This document shows, piece after piece, positions 25,396-34,357 of a stretch of DNA of 64,000 bases. Below the pieces are notes generated by a model that was given only the letters and a program-made list of their open reading frames with translations, did no database searches and was not told the origin of the DNA. Within the stretch, counting starts at the first letter, position 1. Every line of letters begins with the position of its first letter. Where the stretch lies: contig NZ_JHUW01000006.1 of the NCBI RefSeq assembly GCF_000619825.1, positions 611,168-675,167 of the forward strand. The letters are read 5' to 3'. Both the position numbers and the translations under genes were made by a program. The stretch is from Prevotella sp. MA2016. Lineage in GTDB: Bacteria; Bacteroidota; Bacteroidia; Bacteroidales; Bacteroidaceae.

Positions 25396-28173
25396 ATGAA
25401 AACAAATAGAATGTTGATCGTTGCAGCGGTGGCTTTCTCTCTGACGGCAAATGCGCAGGTGAGACTCAACGATAAGAATGCAAATGCCTATGATTTGGGA
25501 TATGGTGTGGAAATCAGCGATTTTTTTAGCACGGCTTCCGCAACCACAGTCACAGGCGAAGAATTGCAACAAACTTCAGCAGCCAACCTTGCTCAGGCAC
25601 TCTATGGGCGATTTCCTGGTCTCACGGCTCTTTCTACAGGTGGCTTTTCTGGTGACGAAGATAAGGGGGCTTCATTTAATATCCGAGGCTATCATACACT
25701 CAATGACAAAAGTATCCTGATACTCGTGGATGGTTATGAGCGACCTATCAACCGCCTGACCGTAGAGGAGGTAGAGAGTGTTACTGTGCTCAAAGATGCT
25801 GCGGCAACTGCTCTTCTTGGTCACGAGGGAATCAATGGCGCCATACTTGTGAAGACGAAACGCGGTGCTGAAGGTAAAACGCATGTGAAGGCTGGCTATG
25901 GACATAAGTTCTTGTTCAGTCCGGAATTTGCGGATATGGTGAATGGCTACCAGTATGTTACTGCACTCAATCGTGCACGCATCAACGACGGACTTGCACC
26001 AGCATATACTGAACAGGAACTGAACCTCTTCAAGGATGGTTCTGATCCATACTTCTATCCCAACATCAACTGGCGTAATCTGACTTTCAAAAACAAAGCA
26101 GAGGAAGATCATGCGTATCTTTCTGTCTATGGAGGAACGGCTAAGGTGAAATACTATACACATATTGATTATACCGATGCGCGAGGGGCTTTGAGGGATA
26201 CTAAACTGACCGACTATAATGCGCAGCTGCGACAATCGAAGGCAAACATCCGTACCAATCTCGACTTCAATCTCTCTAAGACAACGCTCATGTCGGTGAA
26301 CCTCTTTGGAATGTTCCAGGAAACCAAACGCCCTTCTGATTTAGGGGCTGACGATGCTGTCTATGCTATCTATAGTCTGCCGGCAAGTGCCTTCCCCCTG
26401 ATGACAACAACAGGTGTGTGGGGTGGTAACGAGACCTTTGGCGATGCTAACCCCATTGCTAAAATTCAGGAGTCAGGCTTCTATAAGACTCACCAGCGCC
26501 AACTGTGGGTAGATGCTAAGCTGACTCAGAGTCTGGATTTCCTACTCAAAGGTTTGAACCTGTTTGTCAGTGCTGGCTATGCCAACTCTTCGATCTATGC
26601 AGAGAACATGCACAAGGCGCATGAATATGGTTACGAACGCTACACTGGTGCTATCGGTGATATCAGTCATGTTGCCCTGACCACATTCGGCAATAAGGAG
26701 ACTAACCTCACCTTCAGTAATTGGAATGCTGGTCAGTGGTGGAAAGCTAAATCCAGCATTGGACTCCACTATAAGCAGTCGTTCTTTGGCGATGACCATT
26801 TCAGTGCCACAGCCATCTATACCAATAGCGGTTCCAGTGCCGACGGACGGGGAAACACCATCTATCGTCGGAATATCATGGGTGTCTTCCACTACGACTT
26901 TCTGAATCGCTATATAGCCGACCTTGTACTTGCTGGTAATGGCTCTAATCGCACCTATCCTACAAAATGGGCATTCTCACCCACCTTATCGCTCGGTTGG
27001 ATCTATGCCAATGACCATGAACATCTGCTCAATTATGGCAAGTTGCGCGCCTCGGCAGGCATACAGCATACCGACTATATGCCTACCTATGGCATGTGGC
27101 TCCCCACTTGGGATGCTTCGCATGGATATGTGATTATTGGTAATGACTATAGCGCGACATGGGGCGCCTCGCTCGGCTCTTTTCCTACCACCGATTTCTC
27201 ACAGGAGACATCAACAAACTTCAATTTGGGCACCGATCTGCGTCTGGCAAATGCCCTCGACCTCTCGTTTGATGCTTTCTATCAGCTTCGCAGTCATATC
27301 ATGCTTTCTGCAAGCAATGAAAACTCTTCGGTAGTAGGCATACAGTCGTCATATAATGATGTGGGAAAGGTTAAGAGCTATGGTTTTGAGGTTGCGGCCA
27401 AATATGCCAAGCAGATTGTGCGCGACCTCCATCTTCATATTGGAGCCAACTTATCATGGGCACGCAATGAGGTAACCAGATATATCGGCACACCTACTTA
27501 TCCTTTGCTCGATCCTGTGGGGCATCGTGTGAACGAGGCTTGGGGACTCAAGTCGGCAGGTTTCTTTATGAACCAGGATGATGTTAACACCAGCCACCGT
27601 CAGGAATATTCTGTAGTAACACCTGGTGATATTAAATACCAAGACCTGAATGGCGACCAGGTTATCAATGCCTTCGATGAAACCAGTCTGGATGGTCCTA
27701 CTGGCATCCCGGAACTTAACTATGCATTCAATGTGGGGGTAGAGTATAAAGGGCTTGGTCTGAATGCTTGGTTCCAAGGTACGGGCAATTATATGAAGAC
27801 ACTCCCTTCTGCCATATGGGGTGGTATGGCCAATAACGGTAATCTGTCTGTTGACTACTTCAATAACTGCTGGGATGTGGTTGGCGACAAAGCGCTCTAT
27901 CCACGTTTGACAACCCTGAATAGCAGTAATAACAATCAAGCAAGCGATGTGTGGATAAAGCCTGTTCATTTCTTGAAAATGCGCAATGTGGAGGTTTACT
28001 ATAAAGTTCCTGCCAAGGTGCTCTCAAAACTCTCACTGACCGATGCCAAGGTGTTTGTACAGGGCGAGAACCTCCTTTCTTTCGATAATGTGGATGCCAT
28101 GGATGCTGAGGTGCTTTCTACCGCTTATCCTATGTTCAAAGGTGTCAACATTGGTGTTACATTAACTTTCTAA
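25396..28173 (+). CDS. Short SusC-like TonB-dependent transporter lacking the N-terminal extension (PUL1, second pair)
   Basis: A 925-residue SusC homologue. The signal peptide ends near TANAQ (residue 21), and the plug begins almost at once (TVTGEELQQTSAANLAQALYG, RGYHTLNDKSILILVDGYERP, VLKDAAATALLG). The carboxypeptidase-like N-terminal domain present in the other two SusC proteins of this window is missing. The stretch LGYGVEISDFF at about residues 34-44 is where a TonB box would be expected. The barrel and C-terminus (NIGVTLTF) are complete. It pairs with the SusD at 28175-29878, 1 bp downstream. It may work with a different TonB or sensor arrangement. Confidence 0.9.
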   Translation: MKTNRMLIVAAVAFSLTANAQVRLNDKNANAYDLGYGVEISDFFSTASATTVTGEELQQTSAANLAQALYGRFPGLTALSTGGFSGDEDKGASFNIRGYHTLNDKSILILVDGYERPINRLTVEEVESVTVLKDAAATALLGHEGINGAILVKTKRGAEGKTHVKAGYGHKFLFSPEFADMVNGYQYVTALNRARINDGLAPAYTEQELNLFKDGSDPYFYPNINWRNLTFKNKAEEDHAYLSVYGGTAKVKYYTHIDYTDARGALRDTKLTDYNAQLRQSKANIRTNLDFNLSKTTLMSVNLFGMFQETKRPSDLGADDAVYAIYSLPASAFPLMTTTGVWGGNETFGDANPIAKIQESGFYKTHQRQLWVDAKLTQSLDFLLKGLNLFVSAGYANSSIYAENMHKAHEYGYERYTGAIGDISHVALTTFGNKETNLTFSNWNAGQWWKAKSSIGLHYKQSFFGDDHFSATAIYTNSGSSADGRGNTIYRRNIMGVFHYDFLNRYIADLVLAGNGSNRTYPTKWAFSPTLSLGWIYANDHEHLLNYGKLRASAGIQHTDYMPTYGMWLPTWDASHGYVIIGNDYSATWGASLGSFPTTDFSQETSTNFNLGTDLRLANALDLSFDAFYQLRSHIMLSASNENSSVVGIQSSYNDVGKVKSYGFEVAAKYAKQIVRDLHLHIGANLSWARNEVTRYIGTPTYPLLDPVGHRVNEAWGLKSAGFFMNQDDVNTSHRQEYSVVTPGDIKYQDLNGDQVINAFDETSLDGPTGIPELNYAFNVGVEYKGLGLNAWFQGTGNYMKTLPSAIWGGMANNGNLSVDYFNNCWDVVGDKALYPRLTTLNSSNNNQASDVWIKPVHFLKMRNVEVYYKVPAKVLSKLSLTDAKVFVQGENLLSFDNVDAMDAEVLSTAYPMFKGVNIGVTLTF

Positions 28174-28174
28174 T

Positions 28175-29878
28175 ATGATGATTATGAATAAGATAAAATT
28201 GTCTTTTTGGGCTTTGGCAACAATGTTTTTTGCCGGTTGTGCAGACTTGGATTACAACGAGGCTTCAAGTCGTGATGAGGCGTGGACCTATAATAGTCCT
28301 CTTAATGGCGTCAAGGCTCTGGTCTATGATGTCTATGCACAAATGCCAAGTGAGTTTAAGGATGACTTCTATGGTATGGGGGCAATGACCGCCAGTGCTA
28401 CGGATGAGGCTGAGTTCTCGCTTTCATACTCTGCCATTCACAACTATTACAATGGTGGATGGAACCCATCTAACCCCTTCCGTGATACATGGGATAGGTC
28501 CTATCGTGCCATCACGCAGATACATATGTATCTTGAGCGCATCCATCAGATTGATCTGTCGGATTATGAGTATGCCCCCGACTATCAGAATATGGTGCAG
28601 CAATTCGAACTGTTTCCTTACGAGTTGCGTTTCCTTCGTGCCTATTTTTATTTTGAGCTGGTACGAGCCTATGGGGATGTCCCCTTGGTGACTACAAGTC
28701 TGCCCAATGGACAAGCCAACAGCGTGGAACGCACACCAGCCAGCGAGGTGTTTAAGTTTATTATTGATGAGTTAGATGCTGTGGCAGAATATCTGCCTGT
28801 TTCGTACAAAGATATTCCAGGACAGGAGATAGGTCGTGCAACACGTGGCGCAGCACTTGCTCTGAAGGCCCGCGTATTGCTTTATCAGGCCTCGCCTCTG
28901 TTTAATCCAAATGGTAATAAAGAACTGTGGAAAGAGGCTGCTGCTGCCAGCAAGGTGATTATCGATCATGCACAACGTTGGGGCTACAAACTCAGTAGCT
29001 ATGCCAACCTTTGGGGGCATGATACTTTTACGAACCCCGAATTTATCTTTGTCCTTGGTACTCAGGCCAGCAATACCTTCGAGTGCAACAATTATCCTGT
29101 CGGCGTGGAGAACGGAAACTCGGGCAATTGTCCCACACAGGCATTGGTCGATGCTTACGAATATCAGACCGATGGCAGGACGTTCAAAGAGAAACATCCA
29201 GGTGATGTTGATGTGACTACCGAGACACCATACGATGGTCTTGACCCGCGTTTTGCACTGACAATTGTAAAGAATGGCGACCTATGGCCAGCCAATACGG
29301 CTCAGCAAATCGCTATAGAGACTTATCAGAATGGTTTCAATGGTGCGCCCAAATATGGTGCTACCCCTACTGGCTACTATTTGAAGAAGTTTGTTGATGG
29401 TAACTGTATCACCACCGCTAATAACCAGACTTCCACACGCCACAATTGGATTGTGATGCGTCTGGCCGAAGTTTATCTTAACTATGCAGAGGCGATGTAC
29501 AACTACTATGGTAATGCCGATGAAAAGGGAGAATTCGGCTTGTCGGCTAATGAGGCTGTTAATGTGCTCCGCAACCGTCCTGATATTATGATGCCGGAAT
29601 TTCATGGTAACAAAGGTTTCGAAGAGCGTTATATGCGTGAACGCATGGTGGAACTTGCTTTCGAAGGTCAGCGTTTTTGGGATGTGCGCCGCTGGAAGAA
29701 AGGTGCAGCTTTCTTTAAGAATGTGGACGTGGCCTCATTCAAGTTGGACAACAATGGTCACTTGATTCTTAATAGGATTACTAAGAGTCGCCAGTGGGAC
29801 GAGAAATACAATCTCTATCCCATCCCGCAGTCTGAGATTCAGAAAAACAGTCGTCTGAATCAGAACCCCAATTGGTAA
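28175..29878 (+). CDS. SusD/RagB-like surface lipoprotein (PUL1, second pair)
   Basis: A 567-residue SusD-family lipoprotein. The lipobox is MFFAGC with the lipidated Cys at residue 22. The start may be the first ATG or the ATG nine bases later (MNKIKLS). Family blocks include ELRFLRAYFYFELVRAYGDVPLV, the glycine- and proline-free helix ALALKARVLLYQASPLFN, RLAEVYLNYAEAMYNYYG and the C-terminal ERMVELAFEGQRFWDVRRWKKG, ending NQNPNW. It caps the short SusC encoded immediately upstream. Length is usual for the family. Confidence 0.92.
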   Translation: MMIMNKIKLSFWALATMFFAGCADLDYNEASSRDEAWTYNSPLNGVKALVYDVYAQMPSEFKDDFYGMGAMTASATDEAEFSLSYSAIHNYYNGGWNPSNPFRDTWDRSYRAITQIHMYLERIHQIDLSDYEYAPDYQNMVQQFELFPYELRFLRAYFYFELVRAYGDVPLVTTSLPNGQANSVERTPASEVFKFIIDELDAVAEYLPVSYKDIPGQEIGRATRGAALALKARVLLYQASPLFNPNGNKELWKEAAAASKVIIDHAQRWGYKLSSYANLWGHDTFTNPEFIFVLGTQASNTFECNNYPVGVENGNSGNCPTQALVDAYEYQTDGRTFKEKHPGDVDVTTETPYDGLDPRFALTIVKNGDLWPANTAQQIAIETYQNGFNGAPKYGATPTGYYLKKFVDGNCITTANNQTSTRHNWIVMRLAEVYLNYAEAMYNYYGNADEKGEFGLSANEAVNVLRNRPDIMMPEFHGNKGFEERYMRERMVELAFEGQRFWDVRRWKKGAAFFKNVDVASFKLDNNGHLILNRITKSRQWDEKYNLYPIPQSEIQKNSRLNQNPNW

Positions 29879-29912
29879 AATTCAATCAATCACATCAATA
29901 AATAAGTAAAAG

Positions 29913-31268
29913 ATGAAGAAATATATTACAGGCCTTCTGGCCACATGTCTTACAGCGCTGGCAGTTCTGGTGATGTCCTCATGCAGTCATGACGATGCTG
30001 TTGATGCCAACCAGCTACTTGAAGTGAAGTCTGTCTTACCCACGAAAGTCATGGAAGGTCAGGTTGTCACCATCACAGGAACGGGACTTGATGGTGCCAC
30101 GTCAGTTGTGTTCCCAGGCAATGTCGCTGTGAACAACATCAATAAGTTGGGCAACGACTATATGACAGTAACCACCCCTGCTGGTATTGCAGCAGGGGGT
30201 GGAGCCATCATCGTTGAAGCTAATGGTGAATCGGCCGAAGCTCCTATGCGCCTGACTGTCGGCGACCCTGCTCCTTTGCGCGTAGCACCACTCGATCAAC
30301 CCATCAAAATCAACGAGTGTGTTGAAGTCTATGGAAAGGACCTCGAGTTTATGACTAAAGCCTATTTCCCTGGTGCTGATGGGCATGAGGTTGTGGTTAA
30401 TGCCAACCTGTTTAGACGTAAGGCAACAGGGGCTCTTTCAATCTATTCTCCCATGGGCGTTAAGGCCGGACTAGCCCAGGTGGTTCTCGAGGATTGTAGC
30501 GGGAAGAAGTATAGTCTGCCAGAGGTCACATTGTCTGACGAGGTGTCAGGAGGTACCGAAGAGACTGGCGGTGAGAGATATGTCCCCATCTGGCAAGATG
30601 ATGTCTATATTTATGATTGGGCTAATTGGCAGTATCTGAGCTCAGATCAGTTGAATCTTGAAGGTATTCAGCTTCGCGAAGGACTGATGATGCGTCTAAC
30701 CTTTGATAATCCGGATGGTGCCAGCGTGTGTGTCTGTGATGCCAATTGGGGTACACCTAATGTTGATGGGCAGGGTAATAACACCGTGTGGGTAGCAGCA
30801 GGCACCACCGAACTGGAATTTCCTATATCACAGGGCATGGTTGAAACGTTGACTGCTGGTGGTGGCATCATCATTGGTGGTGGTAACTACACGCTGAAGA
30901 AGATTGAACTGTTTCGTGAGTATCCCACACTCTGGTCGGGTGAGTACACGACGGGCTGGTGGTGGTATCTTCCTGCTTCCGAGCTCGATCTTTCGGGCAT
31001 CACACCCGAGGCTGGGCAGATCATAAGGTTTACTTTTGCTCACCATGATGCACCGCAGACTTTCTGTTTGTGCGACGGATGGTGGGGAGCTCCTTACATT
31101 CGCGATGGTGGCGAAAGCGATAATAATATTGTACTTTCTGCAGGTGAAGATTTCTTGGAATTTGAAATTTCAGAAGGTATGGCAGCTACCATGAATGGTG
31201 GTTCAGAAACAGCGCTTATCATTGGTGGCGATATCACCATCACTAAGATTCAGATAAAAACTGATTAA
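29913..31268 (+). CDS. IPT/TIG-domain surface lipoprotein with two tandem C-terminal modules
   Basis: A 451-residue lipoprotein (lipobox VMSSC, Cys24, followed by SHDD, an acidic stretch typical of surface-exported Bacteroidetes lipoproteins). Residues 37-120 are an IPT/TIG Ig-like domain (VLPTKVMEGQVVTITGTGL), and 121-208 a second Ig-like domain. Residues 226-335 and 340-451 are two copies of one module, sharing the pattern W..(D/E).Y......W.YL....L.L.GI....G...R.TF, then CVCDANWG or CLCDGWWG, and ending II.GG...L/I.KI.L. It holds the usual surface glycan-binding-protein position after SusD. A sugar-binding role for the repeated aromatic-rich modules is an inference. Confidence 0.75.
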   Translation: MKKYITGLLATCLTALAVLVMSSCSHDDAVDANQLLEVKSVLPTKVMEGQVVTITGTGLDGATSVVFPGNVAVNNINKLGNDYMTVTTPAGIAAGGGAIIVEANGESAEAPMRLTVGDPAPLRVAPLDQPIKINECVEVYGKDLEFMTKAYFPGADGHEVVVNANLFRRKATGALSIYSPMGVKAGLAQVVLEDCSGKKYSLPEVTLSDEVSGGTEETGGERYVPIWQDDVYIYDWANWQYLSSDQLNLEGIQLREGLMMRLTFDNPDGASVCVCDANWGTPNVDGQGNNTVWVAAGTTELEFPISQGMVETLTAGGGIIIGGGNYTLKKIELFREYPTLWSGEYTTGWWWYLPASELDLSGITPEAGQIIRFTFAHHDAPQTFCLCDGWWGAPYIRDGGESDNNIVLSAGEDFLEFEISEGMAATMNGGSETALIIGGDITITKIQIKTD

Positions 31269-31282
31269 ACATCCTGTTAGAA

Positions 31283-32431
31283 ATGAGAAAACTTTTATTA
31301 TTATTGTTGTTCCTGAATTACTGGACTCAAACAGAGGCTGCAGGTAAAATCGTGGTCGCCTATGTGACATCATGGACGCAGACTATTCCTGACCCGATGG
31401 TGATGACGCATATCAACTATGCCTTTGGCGGTGTGGGCGATAACTTCAAAGTATATTGTGATAACACAAGTCGCTTGCAGAAGATCGTGAAACTCAAGGA
31501 AAAGAATCCGCAGTTGAAGGTTTTGATTTCTGTTGGAGGCTGGGGACGTGGCAATTTTACACCGATGGCATCCAGTGCTCAACGACGTAAGGTTTTTGCA
31601 GAGTCGTGCGTTAAGTTCTGTGAGAATAATCATCTCGACGGGATTGATATCGACTGGGAGTTTCCTGGTAACAACTCAAGTGGGGAGAAATCTCCTGGCG
31701 ATGAGAAAAAGAACTACACTCTTCTGATGCGTGACTTGCGTGAGGCCTTAGGAGAGAAATACCTGCTGACAATGGCTTCTTCGGCCGATCCAGGGTACTA
31801 CGACTTCAAGGGATGTATAGAATATCTGGATTTCGTGAATGTGATGACTTACGATATGTCGGGCCCTCCCAACCATCATTCGGCGCTGTATCGTGGTGGT
31901 ACAGTAGGCAATGGTTGGTTAGTGACTCATGAGAGTATTCAGCACCATCTGAAAGCTGGTATCCCTGCCGACAAACTGGTCATGGGCATGCCTTTCTATG
32001 GTAACAGCGGTGCGGGTAGTCAGATTTCGCTGGAGGAGATTAAGAAGGGAATAGAGAGCGGCAAATGGACTGATCATTGGGATGATGTTGCGAAAGTTCC
32101 CTATGTAACGGATTCCAAAGGTAAGTTTGCCTATGGCTATGATGACGACCGTTCGCTTGCCATCAAGTGTCAGTATATCATAGATAACCATCTTGCTGGC
32201 GGTATGTACTGGGAGTATTGTAATGATGATAATCAAGGTACTGAGCGCACTACTGTTTACCAAAAACTGGTAGGTAGTGCTCTCACTGAAAGTATAGCCG
32301 AAGTACTTACTTTAGATGAGACTGACGACCGCAAAACGGGATTGTACGACCTTCTGGGACATCGCATTACTTCACCTAAACCTGGAGGCTTATATATCAA
32401 GAACGGGCGAAAGTATTATCAGAATTTTTAA
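31283..32431 (+). CDS. GH18 chitinase-type glycoside hydrolase
   Basis: A 382-residue secreted enzyme with an N-terminal signal peptide (about 19 residues). The GH18 catalytic motif DxxDxDxE is DGIDIDWEFPG, with DWEFPG as in true chitinases rather than the DDEY form of many glycoprotein endoglycosidases. Other GH18 blocks are LISVGGWG (substrate strand), VMTYDMSGP and GMPFYG. It cuts beta-1,4-GlcNAc links by substrate-assisted catalysis. The last 35 residues (GLYDLLGHRITSPKPGGLYIKNGRK) are a small tail of the kind common on secreted Prevotella proteins. It is last in PUL1. The stop overlaps the dgt stop on the other strand by four bases. Confidence 0.88.
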   Translation: MRKLLLLLLFLNYWTQTEAAGKIVVAYVTSWTQTIPDPMVMTHINYAFGGVGDNFKVYCDNTSRLQKIVKLKEKNPQLKVLISVGGWGRGNFTPMASSAQRRKVFAESCVKFCENNHLDGIDIDWEFPGNNSSGEKSPGDEKKNYTLLMRDLREALGEKYLLTMASSADPGYYDFKGCIEYLDFVNVMTYDMSGPPNHHSALYRGGTVGNGWLVTHESIQHHLKAGIPADKLVMGMPFYGNSGAGSQISLEEIKKGIESGKWTDHWDDVAKVPYVTDSKGKFAYGYDDDRSLAIKCQYIIDNHLAGGMYWEYCNDDNQGTERTTVYQKLVGSALTESIAEVLTLDETDDRKTGLYDLLGHRITSPKPGGLYIKNGRKYYQNF

Positions 32432-33768
32432 ATAATCGGCAGTGAGATGCCGTTGATCTTCTGGAATACGTCGAGGGCATACACGTCGGTCATGCCGCTG
32501 ATATAGTCGATGATGGCCATGATACGCGTCTCCAGGTCGGGGGCATCGATATCATACTGACTCGACACGCGACTGATCAGATGCTTCGAGTAGAAACGCT
32601 CTGGATGAACGGCGGCATTGATAAACGTCTCCATCAGGGTCTGGATAATCTGATAACCCGACAGTTCAACATCCAGCACTGGCCGGCTTTTATAGATATA
32701 TTCTACCGAGAGCTCGCAGCAGTGCTTGTAGGCCTGTTGGGGAAGCTCGCTGATATGGTCTATCAGACTGCCTTGGAACGCACCGCTCAGTATCTCGTCT
32801 TCGTGCTCTACAAACACGCGTACACATTCATTCTCGAGTTTGCCAATCACACAGGCTCGCAGATATACCACCTTTTCGTTATTGTCGTCCACACCTTCTT
32901 CGATGAGGCGGCTCTGAATGCGGTTTTGTGTCTCTTCGTCGAAGAAACCTAGTAGCAAGCGCATGGTCTCGTCGTGCGAAATAATCTTAAGTTTGTGGGC
33001 ATCCTCAATGTCCATAATCTCATAGCAGATGTCGTCGGCAGCCTCTACAAGATATACCAGCGGATGACGGGCATAACGCAAGGACTCGCCTATCTCGGAT
33101 TTGCAGGGAATGCCCAACTCGTCAGCGATGCGACGGTAGTCGGCTTTCTCAGAATCAAAGAATCCGAACTTTCCTTTCTTACCTGCTGCGCTCGAGGCAT
33201 ATGGATATTTTACGATGCTGGCAAGAGTGGAATAAGTCATGACAAAACCGCCCGGTCTTCTGCCCTTGAACTGATGGGTGAGTAAACGGAATGCATTGGC
33301 ATTACCCTCGAAGTGGGTGAGGTCGTTCCAGAAGTTGCTGTTCACCTGGCGCTGCAGGTCGTAGCCGGCACCTTCAGTAAAGAAGGCCTGGATGGCCTTT
33401 TCGCCACTATGACCAAAGGGCGGGTTGCCCAGGTCGTGAGCCAGACAGGCGGTAGCCACAATCTGTCCAATCTCCTGAAACAGCGTATCTTTCAGTTCTG
33501 GGTGCTTCTGGATGAGCTTGGCAGCCACATCATTTCCCAACGACATACCTACACTGGCCACCTCGAGCGAGTGGGTCAGACGGTTGTGCACAAAGATACT
33601 GCCTGGGAGTGGGAATACCTGTGTCTTATTCTGCAATCTGCGAAACGGAGCAGAGAAAATCAAACGGTCGTAATCACGTTTGAACTCTGTTCTGTCATCA
33701 TGGCGCTCAGGATGCCTGTGCTCCTGACCAAGCCGTTTGTTGGATATCAGTTGTTGCCAATTCATCAT
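32428..33768 (-). CDS. dgt: dGTP triphosphohydrolase (dGTPase-like HD protein)
   Basis: A 446-residue HD-domain hydrolase that converts dGTP (or other dNTPs) to the nucleoside and triphosphate. HD metal ligands are in RLTHSLEVA and ACLAHDLGNPPFGHSGEKA. The frame is open 41 codons further upstream, but a start there would sit beyond the -7 promoter box at 33779-33786, so the ATG at 33768 (or 33765) is chosen. It diverges from dut, so two enzymes that remove particular dNTPs share one intergenic control region. Its stop is interlocked with that of the GH18 gene. Confidence 0.88.
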   Translation of the reverse strand: MMNWQQLISNKRLGQEHRHPERHDDRTEFKRDYDRLIFSAPFRRLQNKTQVFPLPGSIFVHNRLTHSLEVASVGMSLGNDVAAKLIQKHPELKDTLFQEIGQIVATACLAHDLGNPPFGHSGEKAIQAFFTEGAGYDLQRQVNSNFWNDLTHFEGNANAFRLLTHQFKGRRPGGFVMTYSTLASIVKYPYASSAAGKKGKFGFFDSEKADYRRIADELGIPCKSEIGESLRYARHPLVYLVEAADDICYEIMDIEDAHKLKIISHDETMRLLLGFFDEETQNRIQSRLIEEGVDDNNEKVVYLRACVIGKLENECVRVFVEHEDEILSGAFQGSLIDHISELPQQAYKHCCELSVEYIYKSRPVLDVELSGYQIIQTLMETFINAAVHPERFYSKHLISRVSSQYDIDAPDLETRIMAIIDYISGMTDVYALDVFQKINGISLPII

Positions 33769-33778
33769 AATCAGACTG

Positions 33779-33786
33779 CAAAGGTA
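33779..33786 (-). promoter_or_regulatory. Bacteroidetes -7 box (TACCTTTG) for dgt
   Basis: Minus-strand TACCTTTG ends 10 bases before the chosen dgt ATG and rules out the longer upstream start. The predicted leader is about six nucleotides. Confidence 0.6.
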
Positions 33787-33880
33787 CGAAAAATACGCGC
33801 AGTAGCGGCATATTTCGCAGAAATTAACGAAAAAATCAAAAAAATAGACCATGAAAGGGTGATTTCTAAGGTAAAAGGCG

Positions 33881-33888
33881 TACCTTTG
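33881..33888 (+). promoter_or_regulatory. Bacteroidetes -7 box (TACCTTTG) for dut
   Basis: TACCTTTG matches TAnnTTTG, 28 bases before the dut ATG at 33917. It diverges from the dgt box about 95 bp away. No TTTG at standard -33 spacing. Confidence 0.6.
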
Positions 33889-33916
33889 CACATTAGATTA
33901 AAATATTATTTTAAAG

Positions 33917-34354
33917 ATGCTGAAAATAAAAGTTGTAAACAAAGGTCACCAGCCGTTGCCACAGTATGCCACAGTGCAGAGTGCCGGCATGGATCTGAGA
34001 GCGAATATAGATGAAGCCATCACCCTGAAACCTCTGGAGCGCCGCCTGATTCCCACTGGTTTGCATATCGCACTGCCCGTAGGTTATGAGGCTCAGGTGC
34101 GTCCGCGTAGTGGTTTGGCACTGAAGAAGGGTATCACCGTTCTGAATACGCCTGGCACGATTGATGCCGACTATCGCGGCGAGATTGGCGTGGTGCTTAT
34201 CAACCTCTCAAACGAGGATTTTGTTGTCGAGGATGGCGAGCGTATCGCTCAGATGGTCATCGCCCGTCATGAGCAAGGTGAGTTTATCCCTGTCGAGGTG
34301 CTCGACGAGACAGAACGTGGCGAAGGTGGTTACGGACATACTGGTGTGAAATAG
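33917..34354 (+). CDS. dut: dUTP diphosphatase
   Basis: A 145-residue trimeric dUTPase, normal length. The five family motifs are seen in order: [28 protein letters not shown] with the catalytic Asp, GERIAQMVI, and the C-terminal [10 protein letters not shown] (usually GGFGSTG). It hydrolyses dUTP to dUMP, keeping uracil out of DNA and feeding dTMP synthesis. It is first in a rightward operon with the TPR protein, the DUF4292 lipoprotein and the EnvC-like protein. This dut-TPR-DUF4292-M23 order is, from memory, recurrent in Bacteroidales. Confidence 0.95.
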   Translation: MLKIKVVNKGHQPLPQYATVQSAGMDLRANIDEAITLKPLERRLIPTGLHIALPVGYEAQVRPRSGLALKKGITVLNTPGTIDADYRGEIGVVLINLSNEDFVVEDGERIAQMVIARHEQGEFIPVEVLDETERGEGGYGHTGVK

Positions 34355-34357
34355 CTC

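Noticed and set aside
20263..29878. Recent tandem duplication of the SusC/D pair in PUL1
   Set aside because: The two SusC proteins differ in length and domain content and the SusD proteins differ by 84 residues; they are diverged paralogues, not a recent copy.
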